A stretch of DNA of 29,060 nucleotides from Clostridia bacterium (GCA_016293975.1 JAEDCW010000020.1:1-29060); one strand, 5' to 3'. Positions 7,966-16,081 are shown, counted from the stretch's first letter. Notes: generated by a model not told the origin, from the sequence alone. Numbers and translations: made by a program.

Positions 7966-9183
7966 ATGGCAAGATTCACATTACCGAGAGACCTGTATCA
8001 CGGAAAAGGTGCCATAGACGCACTTAAGACATTCGACGGCAAGAGAGCTATCGTCTGTGTTGGCGGCGGTAGCATGAAGAAGTTTGGCTTCCTCGATAAG
8101 GTTATTAATAATCTTAAGGAAGCGGGCATGGAGGTTTCTGTATTCGACGGTATCGAGCCGGATCCCTCCGTAGAAACCGTTATGAGGGGCGCAGAAGCCA
8201 TGATAAAGTTCCAGCCCGATTGGATCATTGCAATTGGAGGTGGCTCACCTATCGATGCCGCAAAGGCCATGTGGATAAAGTACGAGTATCCCGAGACGAC
8301 ATTTGAAGATATGTGCAAGGTATTCGGTCTGCCGAAGCTCCGTACAAAGGCTCGTTTTTGCGCAATACCTTCGACATCCGGTACGGCAACGGAGGTTACC
8401 GCATTCTCAATCATTACAGATTATTCAAAGGGCATCAAGTACCCGATAGCCGACTTCGAGATAACACCCGACGTGGCAATCGTCGATTCAGACCTTGCAG
8501 AGACAATGCCCAAGAAGCTCGTTGCGCACACAGGTATGGACGCGATGACGCACGCAATCGAGGCGTATGTTTCGACAGCCAACTGCGATTTCACAGACCC
8601 GCTTGCGCTCCATGCTATTAAGATGATTCAGGAAGACCTCGTGGATTCCTACAACGGGGACATGGGCAAGCGCGACAGCATGCATAACGCGCAGTGCCTT
8701 GCGGGTATGGCATTCAGCAATGCTCTGCTTGGTATCGTACACTCAATGGCTCATAAGACAGGCGCTGCATTTGCCGACTATGGCGCACATATCATACACG
8801 GTGCCGCAAATGCAATGTATCTGCCCAAGGTAATAGCGTTCAATGCGAAGAATGAAGAAGCTGCAAAGCGTTACGCCGTTATTGCAGACTCCATGAACCT
8901 CGGCGGAAGCAGTGTTGCAGAGAAGGTACAGTTGCTCATCTCGTATCTGCGCAAGATGAATGACGAGCTCAATATCCCGCACTGCATAAAGAACTACGGT
9001 GCAGACAGTTATCCCACAGAGCATGGCTTCGTACCTGAGGATGTATTCCTCGAGAGACTGCCCGAGATTGCCAAGAATGCTATCTTGGATGCCTGCACAG
9101 GTTCAAATCCCCGTCAGCCCAGCCAGGAAGAGATGGAAGCCCTGCTCAAGTGCTGCTACTATGACGCAGAAGTAGACTTCTAA
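7966..9183 (+). CDS. Iron-containing alcohol dehydrogenase
   Basis: A 405-residue group III (iron-dependent) alcohol dehydrogenase that reduces an aldehyde or ketone with NAD(P)H, or the reverse. The dinucleotide-binding motif is GGGSPIDAAKAMW near residue 95, followed by PSTSGTATEVT. The metal ligands fit the family pattern: Asp192 and His196 in GMDAMTHAIEAYVS, His263 in HSMAHKTGA and His278 in HGAANAMYLP. The frame is open from a TTG at 7951, but GGAGG (7953-7957) is eight bases before the ATG at 7966, which I use. Exact substrate (butanol, propanediol, 4-hydroxybutyrate and others are possible) cannot be decided. It has its own terminator and a long leader, so it is probably a single-gene transcript in the Rex/NfnAB redox cluster. 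Confidence 0.92.
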   Translation: MARFTLPRDLYHGKGAIDALKTFDGKRAIVCVGGGSMKKFGFLDKVINNLKEAGMEVSVFDGIEPDPSVETVMRGAEAMIKFQPDWIIAIGGGSPIDAAKAMWIKYEYPETTFEDMCKVFGLPKLRTKARFCAIPSTSGTATEVTAFSIITDYSKGIKYPIADFEITPDVAIVDSDLAETMPKKLVAHTGMDAMTHAIEAYVSTANCDFTDPLALHAIKMIQEDLVDSYNGDMGKRDSMHNAQCLAGMAFSNALLGIVHSMAHKTGAAFADYGAHIIHGAANAMYLPKVIAFNAKNEEAAKRYAVIADSMNLGGSSVAEKVQLLISYLRKMNDELNIPHCIKNYGADSYPTEHGFVPEDVFLERLPEIAKNAILDACTGSNPRQPSQEEMEALLKCCYYDAEVDF

Positions 9184-9199
9184 TAGAATTAGCACAGCA

Positions 9200-9229
9200 C
9201 AGGCTACCATGATTTGGTAGCCTGTTTTC
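9200..9229 (+). terminator. Rho-independent terminator after the alcohol dehydrogenase
   Basis: A perfect 10-bp stem (CAGGCTACCA at 9200-9209 and TGGTAGCCTG at 9215-9224) with a five-base loop is followed by TTTT. It lies 16 bases after the dehydrogenase stop. Confidence 0.9.
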
Positions 9230-9252
9230 ATGGAAATTGTTGTACCATAATG

Positions 9253-9281
9253 TTGAAGACATGGAAGTTTCAGTGTATTAT
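9253..9281 (+). promoter_or_regulatory. Candidate promoter of nfnAB
   Basis: TTGAAG (9253-9258), 17-bp spacer, TATTAT (9276-9281). A transcript from here would have a leader of roughly 115 bases containing the long inverted repeat at 9308-9365. Confidence 0.55.
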
Positions 9282-9307
9282 TTATAATAGAGAACTGTAG
9301 CTTTGGT

Positions 9308-9365
9308 CGGATAATGTAGATTTCCAAATTAAAGTCGAAGGTACTCTATGACATAACATTATCCG
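9308..9365 (+). repeat. 10-bp inverted repeat in the nfnA leader
   Basis: CGGATAATGT (9308-9317) and ACATTATCCG (9356-9365) are exact inverted copies 38 bases apart, ending 25 bases before the nfnA ribosome binding site. They could fold as an RNA stem or serve as paired DNA sites. No T-tract follows, so it is not a terminator. Confidence 0.55.
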
Positions 9366-9404
9366 TGACGGAAGAGAAGGATGTACTGCAAGGAGATACA
9401 AACC

Positions 9405-10247
9405 ATGTACGAAATACTAAAAAAACAGCGCCTTAATCCTACAGTGACACTGATGGAGATAAACGCTCCTCTGGTAGCAAAAAAGGCAGAGCCCGGACAG
9501 TTCATAATACTCAGAGTGAATGCCGACGGAGAAAGAATACCGCTTACAATTGCGGATTACGATAGAGAAGAAGGCTCGATCACGATAATCTATCAGATTG
9601 TCGGAGCGACTACACAACAGCTCGATAGCCTCAATGAAGGCGAGTGCCTGCACGACTTCGTAGGACCTTTGGGCAAGGCTACCGAAACCGAAGGACTGAA
9701 GAAGGTGGCGGTCGTAGGCGGCGGCGTGGGCTGTGCCATAGCATATCCCGTTGCAAAGAAGTTGTTTGAGCAGGGCTGTGAGGTTCACTCGATAGTCGGT
9801 TTCAGGACAAAAGATCTCGTCATACTCGAGCACGAGTTTGAAAAGGCAAGCAGCAGGCTCGTAAGGATGAGCGACGACGGAAGCTGGGGCGAAAAGGGTC
9901 TCGTTACAAACGCACTCAAGACTCTCGTTGACGGCGGTGAGAAGTACGACCGTGTTATCACCATAGGACCTCTCATAATGATGAAGTTCGTGTGTCAGCT
10001 CACCCGTGAGTATTCGATTCCCACGGTTGCCAGTATGAATCCGATAATGATTGACGGGACCGGCATGTGCGGCGGCTGTAGACTCACAGTAGGCGGAGAG
10101 ACAAAGTTTGCTTGCGTAGACGGTCCGGAATTTGACGGTCATCTTATTGACTTCGATTCCGCAATGAAACGCAGTTCAATGTACCGTGATTTCGAGCGCA
10201 AGGCGCATGAACACGTATGCAATCTGCTCAAAATGGAGGACAAGTGA
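9405..10247 (+). CDS. nfnA: Ferredoxin:NADP+ oxidoreductase subunit NfnA (FAD/2Fe-2S subunit)
   Basis: Small subunit of the NADH-dependent reduced ferredoxin:NADP+ oxidoreductase (the same fold as PyrK and the sulfide dehydrogenase small subunit). It carries FAD and one [2Fe-2S] cluster and works in electron bifurcation between NADPH, NAD+ and ferredoxin. In the 280 residues I see the FAD-binding RIPLTIADYD near residue 45, the nucleotide motif VAVVGGGVGCAIAYP near residue 100, and the cluster cysteines in GTGMCGGCRL plus a later FACVDGPEF. AAGGAG at 9390-9395 is nine bases before the ATG at 9405, favouring it over the ATG at 9381. nfnB follows after a two-base gap. Confidence 0.9.
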   Translation: MYEILKKQRLNPTVTLMEINAPLVAKKAEPGQFIILRVNADGERIPLTIADYDREEGSITIIYQIVGATTQQLDSLNEGECLHDFVGPLGKATETEGLKKVAVVGGGVGCAIAYPVAKKLFEQGCEVHSIVGFRTKDLVILEHEFEKASSRLVRMSDDGSWGEKGLVTNALKTLVDGGEKYDRVITIGPLIMMKFVCQLTREYSIPTVASMNPIMIDGTGMCGGCRLTVGGETKFACVDGPEFDGHLIDFDSAMKRSSMYRDFERKAHEHVCNLLKMEDK

Positions 10248-10249
10248 TT

Positions 10250-11650
10250 ATGCCGAATATGTCACTGAAGAAGAACGAGATGCCTACGCAGGCTCCGGAA
10301 GTAAGAAATTCAAACTTTCTCGAGGTAGCATTGGGCTACACCGAGGAGCAGGCTATCGATGAAGCAAAGAGATGCCTCAACTGCAAGCATAAGCCTTGTA
10401 CAGCAGGTTGTCCCGTTAAGATTCACATATCCGATTTTATCGCACAGGTAGCTGAGGGCAATTTTGAGGAAGCCTACCGCATAATATCGCAGTCGAGCTC
10501 TTTACCAGCTGTTTGCGGCAGAGTATGTCCTCAGGAGACGCAGTGTGAGAAGATGTGCGTGCGCGGCGTAAAGGGAGAGCCTGTAGGTATAGGTAGACTT
10601 GAACGCTTTGTTGCGGACTACCACAATAGCCATTGCACTACATCGGTGGTAAAGCCCGAATCAAACGGTCACAAGGTCGCAATTATCGGTTCGGGACCTT
10701 CAGGTCTTGCGTGTGCCGGAGACCTTGCAAAGAAGGGGTATGATGTAACTGTATTTGAAGCATTGCATCTTGCCGGCGGCGTGCTGGTATACGGCATTCC
10801 CGAATTCCGTCTCCCGAAGACTATCGTACAGAAGGAGATAGATACACTCAAGGAACTTGGTGTTGAGATCGATACAAACGTAGTAATAGGAAAGACGATA
10901 TCCATAGATGAGCTTATGGAGGAGTACGGCTATGATGCGGTGTTTATCGGCTCGGGTGCAGGTCTGCCGAGATTTATGAACATACCCGGCGAGAGCTTGA
11001 ACGGCGTATACTCAGCCAACGAATTCCTCACGAGAGTAAATCTTATGAAGGCATATAAGCCCGACAGCACAACGCCCATACAACACGGCAAAAAAGTTGT
11101 CGTGGTCGGAGGCGGAAATGTCGCTATGGATGCAGCAAGATGTGCAAAGCGCCTTGGTGCAGACGTCACTATAGTGTATCGCCTTGCCATGGAAGAGCTG
11201 CCTGCGAGAAAAGAAGAGGTAGAACATGCCATGGAGGAAGGCATCGAATTCAAGCTTTTGACTAACCCCGTGAGTATCGAGGGCAACGCAGACGGTTGGG
11301 TTGACGGCATAACTTGTCAGGTTATGGAATTGTGTGAACCCGACGCATCGGGTAGACGCTCACCAAAGGCCGTGCAGGGAAGTGAGTTTACAATCGATGC
11401 AGACTGTGTCATAATGGCAATAGGTACATCGCCGAATCCTCTCATTAAGTCTACGACAAAGGGACTTGAAACACAGAGATGGGGAGGAATTGTAGCGGAT
11501 GACGAAACGGGCAAGACTTCGCGTGAGGGCGTATACGCGGGAGGCGACGCCGTTACGGGGGCAGCTACGGTAATACTCGCCATGGGCGCGGGCAAAAATG
11601 CCGCCGCGGCAATTGACCGTTACATAAGCGAAAAGTACGCGGAAAACTAA
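10250..11650 (+). CDS. nfnB: Ferredoxin:NADP+ oxidoreductase subunit NfnB (GltD-like)
   Basis: Large, 466-residue catalytic subunit of NfnAB, related to the glutamate synthase small subunit. Residues 40-120 hold two [4Fe-4S] sites (CLNCKHKPCTAGCPV, then CGRVCPQETQCEKMCV). An FAD Rossmann motif follows (VAIIGSGPSGLACAGDLAKK near residue 144) and an NADP(H) motif (KVVVVGGGNVAMDAARCAKR near residue 282). A C-terminal FAD-contact region GGDAVTGAATVILAMGAGK ends the protein. GGAGGA at 10235-10240 places the start at the ATG at 10250, not at upstream in-frame codons within nfnA. A stand-alone glutamate synthase small subunit is excluded by the adjacent nfnA and the absence of a large GltB subunit. 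Confidence 0.92.
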   Translation: MPNMSLKKNEMPTQAPEVRNSNFLEVALGYTEEQAIDEAKRCLNCKHKPCTAGCPVKIHISDFIAQVAEGNFEEAYRIISQSSSLPAVCGRVCPQETQCEKMCVRGVKGEPVGIGRLERFVADYHNSHCTTSVVKPESNGHKVAIIGSGPSGLACAGDLAKKGYDVTVFEALHLAGGVLVYGIPEFRLPKTIVQKEIDTLKELGVEIDTNVVIGKTISIDELMEEYGYDAVFIGSGAGLPRFMNIPGESLNGVYSANEFLTRVNLMKAYKPDSTTPIQHGKKVVVVGGGNVAMDAARCAKRLGADVTIVYRLAMEELPARKEEVEHAMEEGIEFKLLTNPVSIEGNADGWVDGITCQVMELCEPDASGRRSPKAVQGSEFTIDADCVIMAIGTSPNPLIKSTTKGLETQRWGGIVADDETGKTSREGVYAGGDAVTGAATVILAMGAGKNAAAAIDRYISEKYAEN

Positions 11651-11663
11651 GTGTCGCGCATCT

Positions 11664-11848
11664 GAAACACACAAATGTAAATGCTTTCAGTGTCAATGAA
11701 TTTAAGCTGAAAGTGTGTTGATGATAGGTGATAGCTTTTAGAAGTCCTGGTTATGCTCAGACGCATAGATAGGACGGCAATTGATAAACTACCGGTTGCT
11801 TTACAGAGGGCCCGGAGCAGAAGTAAGGGCGCATTTACGCCCTTTTAT
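11664..11848 (+). ncRNA. Structured leader upstream of the hydrogenase-like operon, class not recognised
   Basis: The 224-base gap between nfnB and the next gene can fold extensively. In order there are: AACACA/TGTGTT enclosing CTTTCAG/CTGAAAG (within about 11669-11720); GTCCT/AGGAC enclosing TATGC-TCAGAC-GCATA (about 11743-11775); a GCAA/TTGC pair; and finally a terminator-type hairpin (11825-11848). I compared it from memory with cobalamin, THF, c-di-GMP, glycine, fluoride and T-box leaders and found no match. It may be a cis-acting attenuator or simply a structured 3' end of the nfn transcript. Confidence 0.35.
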
Positions 11849-11854
11849 TGTTTT
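11825..11854 (+). terminator. Terminator or attenuator hairpin between nfnB and the hydrogenase-like operon
   Basis: Seven-bp stem AAGGGCG (11825-11831) and CGCCCTT (11838-11844) with a CATTTA loop, followed by a T-rich run TTATTGTTTT. It lies 174 bases after nfnB but only about 20 bases before the next ribosome binding site, an arrangement that also fits transcription attenuation. Confidence 0.75.
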
Positions 11855-11874
11855 AAGGTTTACGGAGGATGCAT

Positions 11875-12123
11875 ATGATCGTAACTATCTGTTTGGGAAG
11901 TTCCTGTCACGTTAAAGGCTCGCGTGAGGTTGTTGAAAGGCTTATGGAGCTTGTGAACGCCCATAATCTAAAGGATGACGTGGCACTTGAGGGCTCTTTC
12001 TGCATCGGGCAATGTATGAAGGGTGTTTGCGTTAAGGTGAACGGAGAGCTCTACTCCATTTCACATGATACTGTAGATGCTTTTTTTGAAGAACAGATAT
12101 TGTCGCATTTTGCGACGGCTTGA
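11875..12123 (+). CDS. Thioredoxin-like [2Fe-2S] protein, NuoE/HydC-like domain
   Basis: An 82-residue protein consisting of the C-terminal half of a NuoE-type thioredoxin-like ferredoxin. Cluster ligands appear as CLGSSC (C-x4-C, residues 6-11) and CIGQC (C-x3-C) near residue 43, the exact spacing of the [2Fe-2S] fold. An ATG at 11869 directly abuts the GGAGG (11864-11868), so the ATG at 11875, six bases away, is the better start. In bifurcating [FeFe]-hydrogenases such a domain passes electrons to a NuoF-like flavoprotein, but none is present here. The gene sits 15 bases upstream of a hydrogenase-like receptor gene and probably supplies or drains its electrons. Confidence 0.85.
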   Translation: MIVTICLGSSCHVKGSREVVERLMELVNAHNLKDDVALEGSFCIGQCMKGVCVKVNGELYSISHDTVDAFFEEQILSHFATA

Positions 12124-12138
12124 TTGGTGGTGGATACT

Positions 12139-13809
12139 ATGTCGGAGATTTTAAGGCTTAAGAAATCAAATTGCAAAAACTGTTATAAATGCATAAGGCA
12201 CTGCCCGGTAAAATCGATCAAGTTTTCGGGAAACCAAGCGCATATCATAGGTGACGACTGCATACTGTGCGGACAATGCTTTGTCGTATGTCCGCAAAAT
12301 GCCAAGGAGATAGCTGATTCTACGGAGGAAGTCAATTGTCTGTTAAATTCGGGCAAAAGGATAATCGCCAGCGTCGCTCCGTCTTTTGTCGCATATTTTG
12401 AGGGCGTAGGCTTTGAAGCGCTCAGCAAATCGCTCATTGAACTCGGCTTTGCGGCTGCTGAGGAGACGGCAATCGGTGCAACGCTCGTAAAACGTGAGTA
12501 TGAGAAGCAGATTAGGGCGGCGACAAGCAACATTATTATTTCCTCGTGTTGTCCCTCCGTTAACCTTCTTATACAGAAGTATTATCCGAATTTGTTAGGC
12601 TGCCTTTCACCCGTTGTAACTCCTATGGCGGCGCACGCACTCAACATAAAGAAAAGATATCCCGACGCCAATGTCGTGTTTATAGGGCCGTGCCTTTCAA
12701 AGAAAGATGAGGCAATGAGTGGTCCCGCGGATGCCGTGCTCACGTTTGCGGAGCTTGGGGAGATGTTCGGGAGGAAGGGGATTGTACCGGAGCTTCGTAT
12801 GGATTCTGCTGAAAAGACGAGAGCGAGACTGTTTCCGACTGTGGGAGGCATACTCAAAACAATGGACCTTCCCGATAACGGCTATACCTATATGACTGTT
12901 GACGGCATTGAAAACTGCATGAATGCGTTAGATGATATCTCACGCGGCGACATATCGAAGTGTTTTATTGAAATGTCGTCCTGCCAGGGTAGCTGTATAG
13001 GCGGTCCTGTGATGGGAAAATACAAGAATTCTCCGATAAGGCATCTTAGGTCAGCCGTAACCTATGCCGGCAGAAGTGATTTTGAGGTTGAGAACACCGA
13101 GACCTCAGTGCTCAGAAAAAACTACCACTTTACAGGAAGAACACAGACGGAGCCAACCGAAAAGGAGATTACGGATATTCTTAGAAAGATGGGGAAGACA
13201 GGTCCCGAACAGGAGCTTAATTGCGGTACATGCGGCTATAATACATGTCGTGAGAAGGCGAGGGCGGTATGTCAGGGTAAAGCGGATATAAGTATGTGTT
13301 TGCCGTTCCTTATGGATAAATCCGAGAGCTTCACAAACACGATACTGAATAACACCCCGAACGGGATACTCGTGGTAAATGAAGACCTCGAAGTTCAGCA
13401 GGCAAATAACTCCGTACTGCGGATGCTTGGTATAAAGTATGTATCGGACATACTGGGTGAGCCCGTGGTAAGGCTTTTCGACCCGTTGCCCTTCCTCAAT
13501 GCTCTTGACGGAAAGACGGTGAAGGATAAGCTCGACTATTATCCGGAATACAAAAAGTACATTGAGCTTACGCTCGCACACGACAAGGCGTCAAGAATAA
13601 TTATCGCCATACTTAGGGATGTAACTGATGTGGAGGGGGAGAGACAAAAGAAAGAAGCTCTCAGCAAGCAGACTATTGAGATTGCGGATAAGGTAGTCGA
13701 TAAACAGATGAGGATAGTTCAGGAGATCGCTTCGCTTTTGGGTGAGACTGCCGCAGAGACCAAAATTGCATTGACGAAGCTTAAGGAGTCTATGGGCGAT
13801 GAAGAATAA
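12139..13809 (+). CDS. Putative sensory [FeFe]-hydrogenase (group C, HydS-like) with PAS domain
   Basis: A 556-residue multidomain protein. Residues 12-22 and 41-51 carry two ferredoxin-type [4Fe-4S] motifs (C-x2-C-x2-C-x3-C). The H-cluster domain follows with SSCCPS (Cys137/Cys138), IGPCLSKKDEA (Cys185) and EMSSCQGSCIGG (Cys282, Cys286), so all four H-cluster cysteines are present; the usual MPC of loop 2 is GPC and the usual MAC of loop 3 is SSC. An extra Fe-S domain has Cys362, 365, 370 and 387. Residues of about 395-505 are a PAS domain (TPNGILVVNEDLEVQQAN), and the C-terminus is a long helix with QEIASLLGETAAETK. This is the layout of hydrogenase-like sensors, not metabolic enzymes. There is no kinase domain; the overlapping phosphatase gene is the likely output. 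The start at 12139 has a GGTGG upstream; TTG 12124 and GTG 12127/12130 are alternatives. Confidence 0.88.
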   Translation: MSEILRLKKSNCKNCYKCIRHCPVKSIKFSGNQAHIIGDDCILCGQCFVVCPQNAKEIADSTEEVNCLLNSGKRIIASVAPSFVAYFEGVGFEALSKSLIELGFAAAEETAIGATLVKREYEKQIRAATSNIIISSCCPSVNLLIQKYYPNLLGCLSPVVTPMAAHALNIKKRYPDANVVFIGPCLSKKDEAMSGPADAVLTFAELGEMFGRKGIVPELRMDSAEKTRARLFPTVGGILKTMDLPDNGYTYMTVDGIENCMNALDDISRGDISKCFIEMSSCQGSCIGGPVMGKYKNSPIRHLRSAVTYAGRSDFEVENTETSVLRKNYHFTGRTQTEPTEKEITDILRKMGKTGPEQELNCGTCGYNTCREKARAVCQGKADISMCLPFLMDKSESFTNTILNNTPNGILVVNEDLEVQQANNSVLRMLGIKYVSDILGEPVVRLFDPLPFLNALDGKTVKDKLDYYPEYKKYIELTLAHDKASRIIIAILRDVTDVEGERQKKEALSKQTIEIADKVVDKQMRIVQEIASLLGETAAETKIALTKLKESMGDEE

Positions 13810-14977
13810 CCTGTGCACTGATATAGGCTATATGAGCCTTACACACTACGGGGAACAGCTCTGCGGCGATCATGTAGAGGTAGTGGATAAGCTCGACGAG
13901 GGTTCGTGTGTGGTCGTGCTTGCGGATGGACTGGGGAGTGGGGTAAAGGCAAACATACTGTCCATACTGACCTCAAAGATGATCTCAACCATGGTAGCGG
14001 CGGATCTTCCGCTTGAAAGTGCGGTGGAGTCCATTGTACAGGCGCTCCCGGTGTGCTCTGAAAGGAAAATTGCTTATTCGACGTTTACTATAATAAAAAT
14101 CATCAACAACGAGCGCGCCGAGATAATGCAGTATGAAAACCCAAAGCTTATCATGCTTCGGGACGGTGAGAATTACGAGATACCCTCATCAACGGTCGAT
14201 ATTTGCGGGAAGCAGATAAGCCTCTCAAATGTGGAACTTAAGGAGAACGATGTCTTCATCGCCATGAGTGACGGAGTGGAGCACGCAGGAGCTGGCAACA
14301 AGTACAATTTCGGGTGGAAGCGCGAGGAGATAGTGAGCTTCATAGAGACATTGTATGGCGTCGGCTTTACCGCAAAGACGCTTACGGCCATACTTCTCGA
14401 TGAAACGAATAAGCTGTACGACTATAAACCCATGGATGATGCTACCGTTTGTACTATTCGCATAAGAGAACGCGAGGCTGTCAACTTGCTTTTTGGGCCG
14501 CCGTCAAACCCCGATGACTGCAGTAAAATGCTATCGCTGTTCTTTGCAAAGCACGGTAAACATATAGTGTCGGGTGGCACGACTTCAAAGATAGTTGCGG
14601 ACTTCTTAAAGCGCCCGTTGACTATGAATCTTCTGTACCATGATCCGGAGATACCTCCGACAGCGAGCATAGATGGCGTCGACCTTGTTACGGAAGGCGT
14701 TGTGACTATTAACCGTGTGGTAGAGTACGCACAGGATTATGTCGGGGAGAACACGCGCTATGAGGAGTGGAGCCGCAAACAGGACGGCGCGTCTATAATT
14801 TCGCGTATGCTCTTTGAGGATGCCACAGACGTCAACTTCTTCGTAGGACGGGCGATAAATCCGGCCCACCAGAACCCCAATCTTCCGATAGACTTCAGTA
14901 TAAAGATGAAGCTTGTCGAGAATTTGTCAGAGTGCCTCAGAAAAATGGGCAAGCGTGTAATCGTAAACTACTTTTGA
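13799..14977 (+). CDS. SpoIIE-family (PP2C-type) serine phosphatase with unknown C-terminal domain
   Basis: A 392-residue cytoplasmic protein. Residues 5-225 match a SpoIIE/RsbU-type PP2C domain: CGDHVEVV (Asp24), VVVLADGLGSGVKA (Asp43) and VFIAMSDGVEHAG (Asp158) provide the expected metal-binding aspartates. Such enzymes usually dephosphorylate STAS-domain anti-anti-sigma proteins. The last ~160 residues, beginning near REAVNLLFGPPSNPDD and including HIVSGGTTSKIVADFL, form an extra domain that I do not recognise. The start overlaps the hydrogenase-like gene by 11 bases, with AAGGAG at 13783-13788, so the two are coupled. Operon position suggests it is the output of the PAS/hydrogenase sensor. 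Its target is not visible in the window. Confidence 0.85.
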   Translation: MKNNLCTDIGYMSLTHYGEQLCGDHVEVVDKLDEGSCVVVLADGLGSGVKANILSILTSKMISTMVAADLPLESAVESIVQALPVCSERKIAYSTFTIIKIINNERAEIMQYENPKLIMLRDGENYEIPSSTVDICGKQISLSNVELKENDVFIAMSDGVEHAGAGNKYNFGWKREEIVSFIETLYGVGFTAKTLTAILLDETNKLYDYKPMDDATVCTIRIREREAVNLLFGPPSNPDDCSKMLSLFFAKHGKHIVSGGTTSKIVADFLKRPLTMNLLYHDPEIPPTASIDGVDLVTEGVVTINRVVEYAQDYVGENTRYEEWSRKQDGASIISRMLFEDATDVNFFVGRAINPAHQNPNLPIDFSIKMKLVENLSECLRKMGKRVIVNYF

Positions 14978-15032
14978 TTGTTACCAAATACCAATCCCAA
15001 GAATCGGTTTAGACAAATTTTGACATTCATGC

Positions 15033-15061
15033 TTGACCTGGAATCGTAGCGGGATTATTCT
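15033..15061 (+). promoter_or_regulatory. Candidate promoter of the AEC transporter gene
   Basis: TTGACC (15033-15038), 17-bp spacer, TATTCT (15056-15061), about 35 bases upstream of the start. A better -35 (TTGACA, 15020-15025) lies nearby but lacks a matching -10. Confidence 0.45.
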
Positions 15062-15096
15062 TAAATTTAGTCGGAAAACAAATGTTGGGGGGCCTT

Positions 15097-16020
15097 ATGG
15101 GCGACAACGTATGGCAACTTATAGAACTGCTGTTACAGCTTTTTCTGTATTTAGGCATTGGGTTCGTTATAGCTAAGATAAAGGCAGTAGGTGAAAGCGG
15201 CGTAAACACCGTCTTATCCGACCTCGTGATAAACATACTGCTTCCATGCAGCATATTGGTTTCGTTCAGGCTTGATCCGACAAGCGACCTCATCAACATG
15301 ATATTACTTGTGATTGCAGCATCGGTGTTTAATCAGGCGTTGTGTGTCGTTATAAACCTGTTTGCTTTCAAGTGGTTCACTAAGGAGCAGCAACCGTCCG
15401 CAAAGTATGCAATAGTGTGCCCGAATGCAGGTTTTATGGGTCTACCGATATGCGAGGGCATATACGGGCTTATGGGACTCATGCTCGGAGCGGTCCATCA
15501 GATTCCGCAAAGGATAGTAATGTGGACTGTTGGTATAGGCTACTATTCAAAACCCGATAAGAGCATCAAAGGTATGCTCAAGGCTTTCGCACATCCGTGC
15601 ATCGTTGCTGTTATAATCGGGTTTTTGATGATGGTGTTTGGGATTACGCTTCCTGCACCTATAAATACGGTAATAACAAAGATAGGTGCATGCTGTACTC
15701 CGCTCTCTATGATGCTTATCGGCATGATACTTAGCGACGGCAGTATAGCAAACATGATAACCAATAAAACCCTGTACTTTACGCTTTTAAGGCTCGTAGT
15801 AATGCCACTAATAATGTATACGGCAACGCTACCGATACATATGGATGCAACGGCAAGGGGCGTTATAGTGTTGATGACTGCATTACCTGCGGGTGCGGTA
15901 AGCGCCATACTCTCGGTCAAGTACAAAATGGATGCCGAGTTTGCCTCAAACTGCCTCGTTGTGAGCACGTTGTTTTCGTGTATAACGCTTCCGTTATGGG
16001 TATTTGTATTGGGGCTATGA
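15097..16020 (+). CDS. AEC-family (auxin efflux carrier-like) membrane transporter
   Basis: A 307-residue integral membrane protein with about ten hydrophobic segments in two halves. Family features include NILLPCSILVSF in the first half, CPNAGFMGLPICEGIYG near residue 110 and the duplicated region ending in LPAGAVSAILSVKYKMD. Bacterial AEC proteins export or exchange small organic acids such as malate and malonate; the substrate here is unknown. The G-rich tract at 15087-15092 serves the ATG at 15097; an upstream ATG at 15082 would place that tract inside the gene. It is flanked by its own promoter and terminator, so it is probably monocistronic. Confidence 0.88.
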   Translation: MGDNVWQLIELLLQLFLYLGIGFVIAKIKAVGESGVNTVLSDLVINILLPCSILVSFRLDPTSDLINMILLVIAASVFNQALCVVINLFAFKWFTKEQQPSAKYAIVCPNAGFMGLPICEGIYGLMGLMLGAVHQIPQRIVMWTVGIGYYSKPDKSIKGMLKAFAHPCIVAVIIGFLMMVFGITLPAPINTVITKIGACCTPLSMMLIGMILSDGSIANMITNKTLYFTLLRLVVMPLIMYTATLPIHMDATARGVIVLMTALPAGAVSAILSVKYKMDAEFASNCLVVSTLFSCITLPLWVFVLGL

Positions 16021-16052
16021 GGTTTAAACGTACATGTTTGAATGATAGATAG

Positions 16053-16081
16053 AAGGCATGATATAGGTTCATGCCTTTTTA
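16053..16081 (+). terminator. Terminator of the AEC transporter gene
   Basis: Nine-bp stem AAGGCATGA (16053-16061) and TCATGCCTT (16069-16077) with a seven-base loop, running into TTTTT. Confidence 0.88.

Noticed and set aside
11651..11874. Cobalamin, THF, c-di-GMP, glycine or T-box leader
   Set aside because: None of the conserved core sequences of these classes that I know is present.
12139..13809. Catalytic (metabolic) [FeFe]-hydrogenase
   Set aside because: Substituted loop 2 and loop 3 residues, a C-terminal PAS domain and a linked phosphatase fit a sensor better, and no NuoF-like partner is present.
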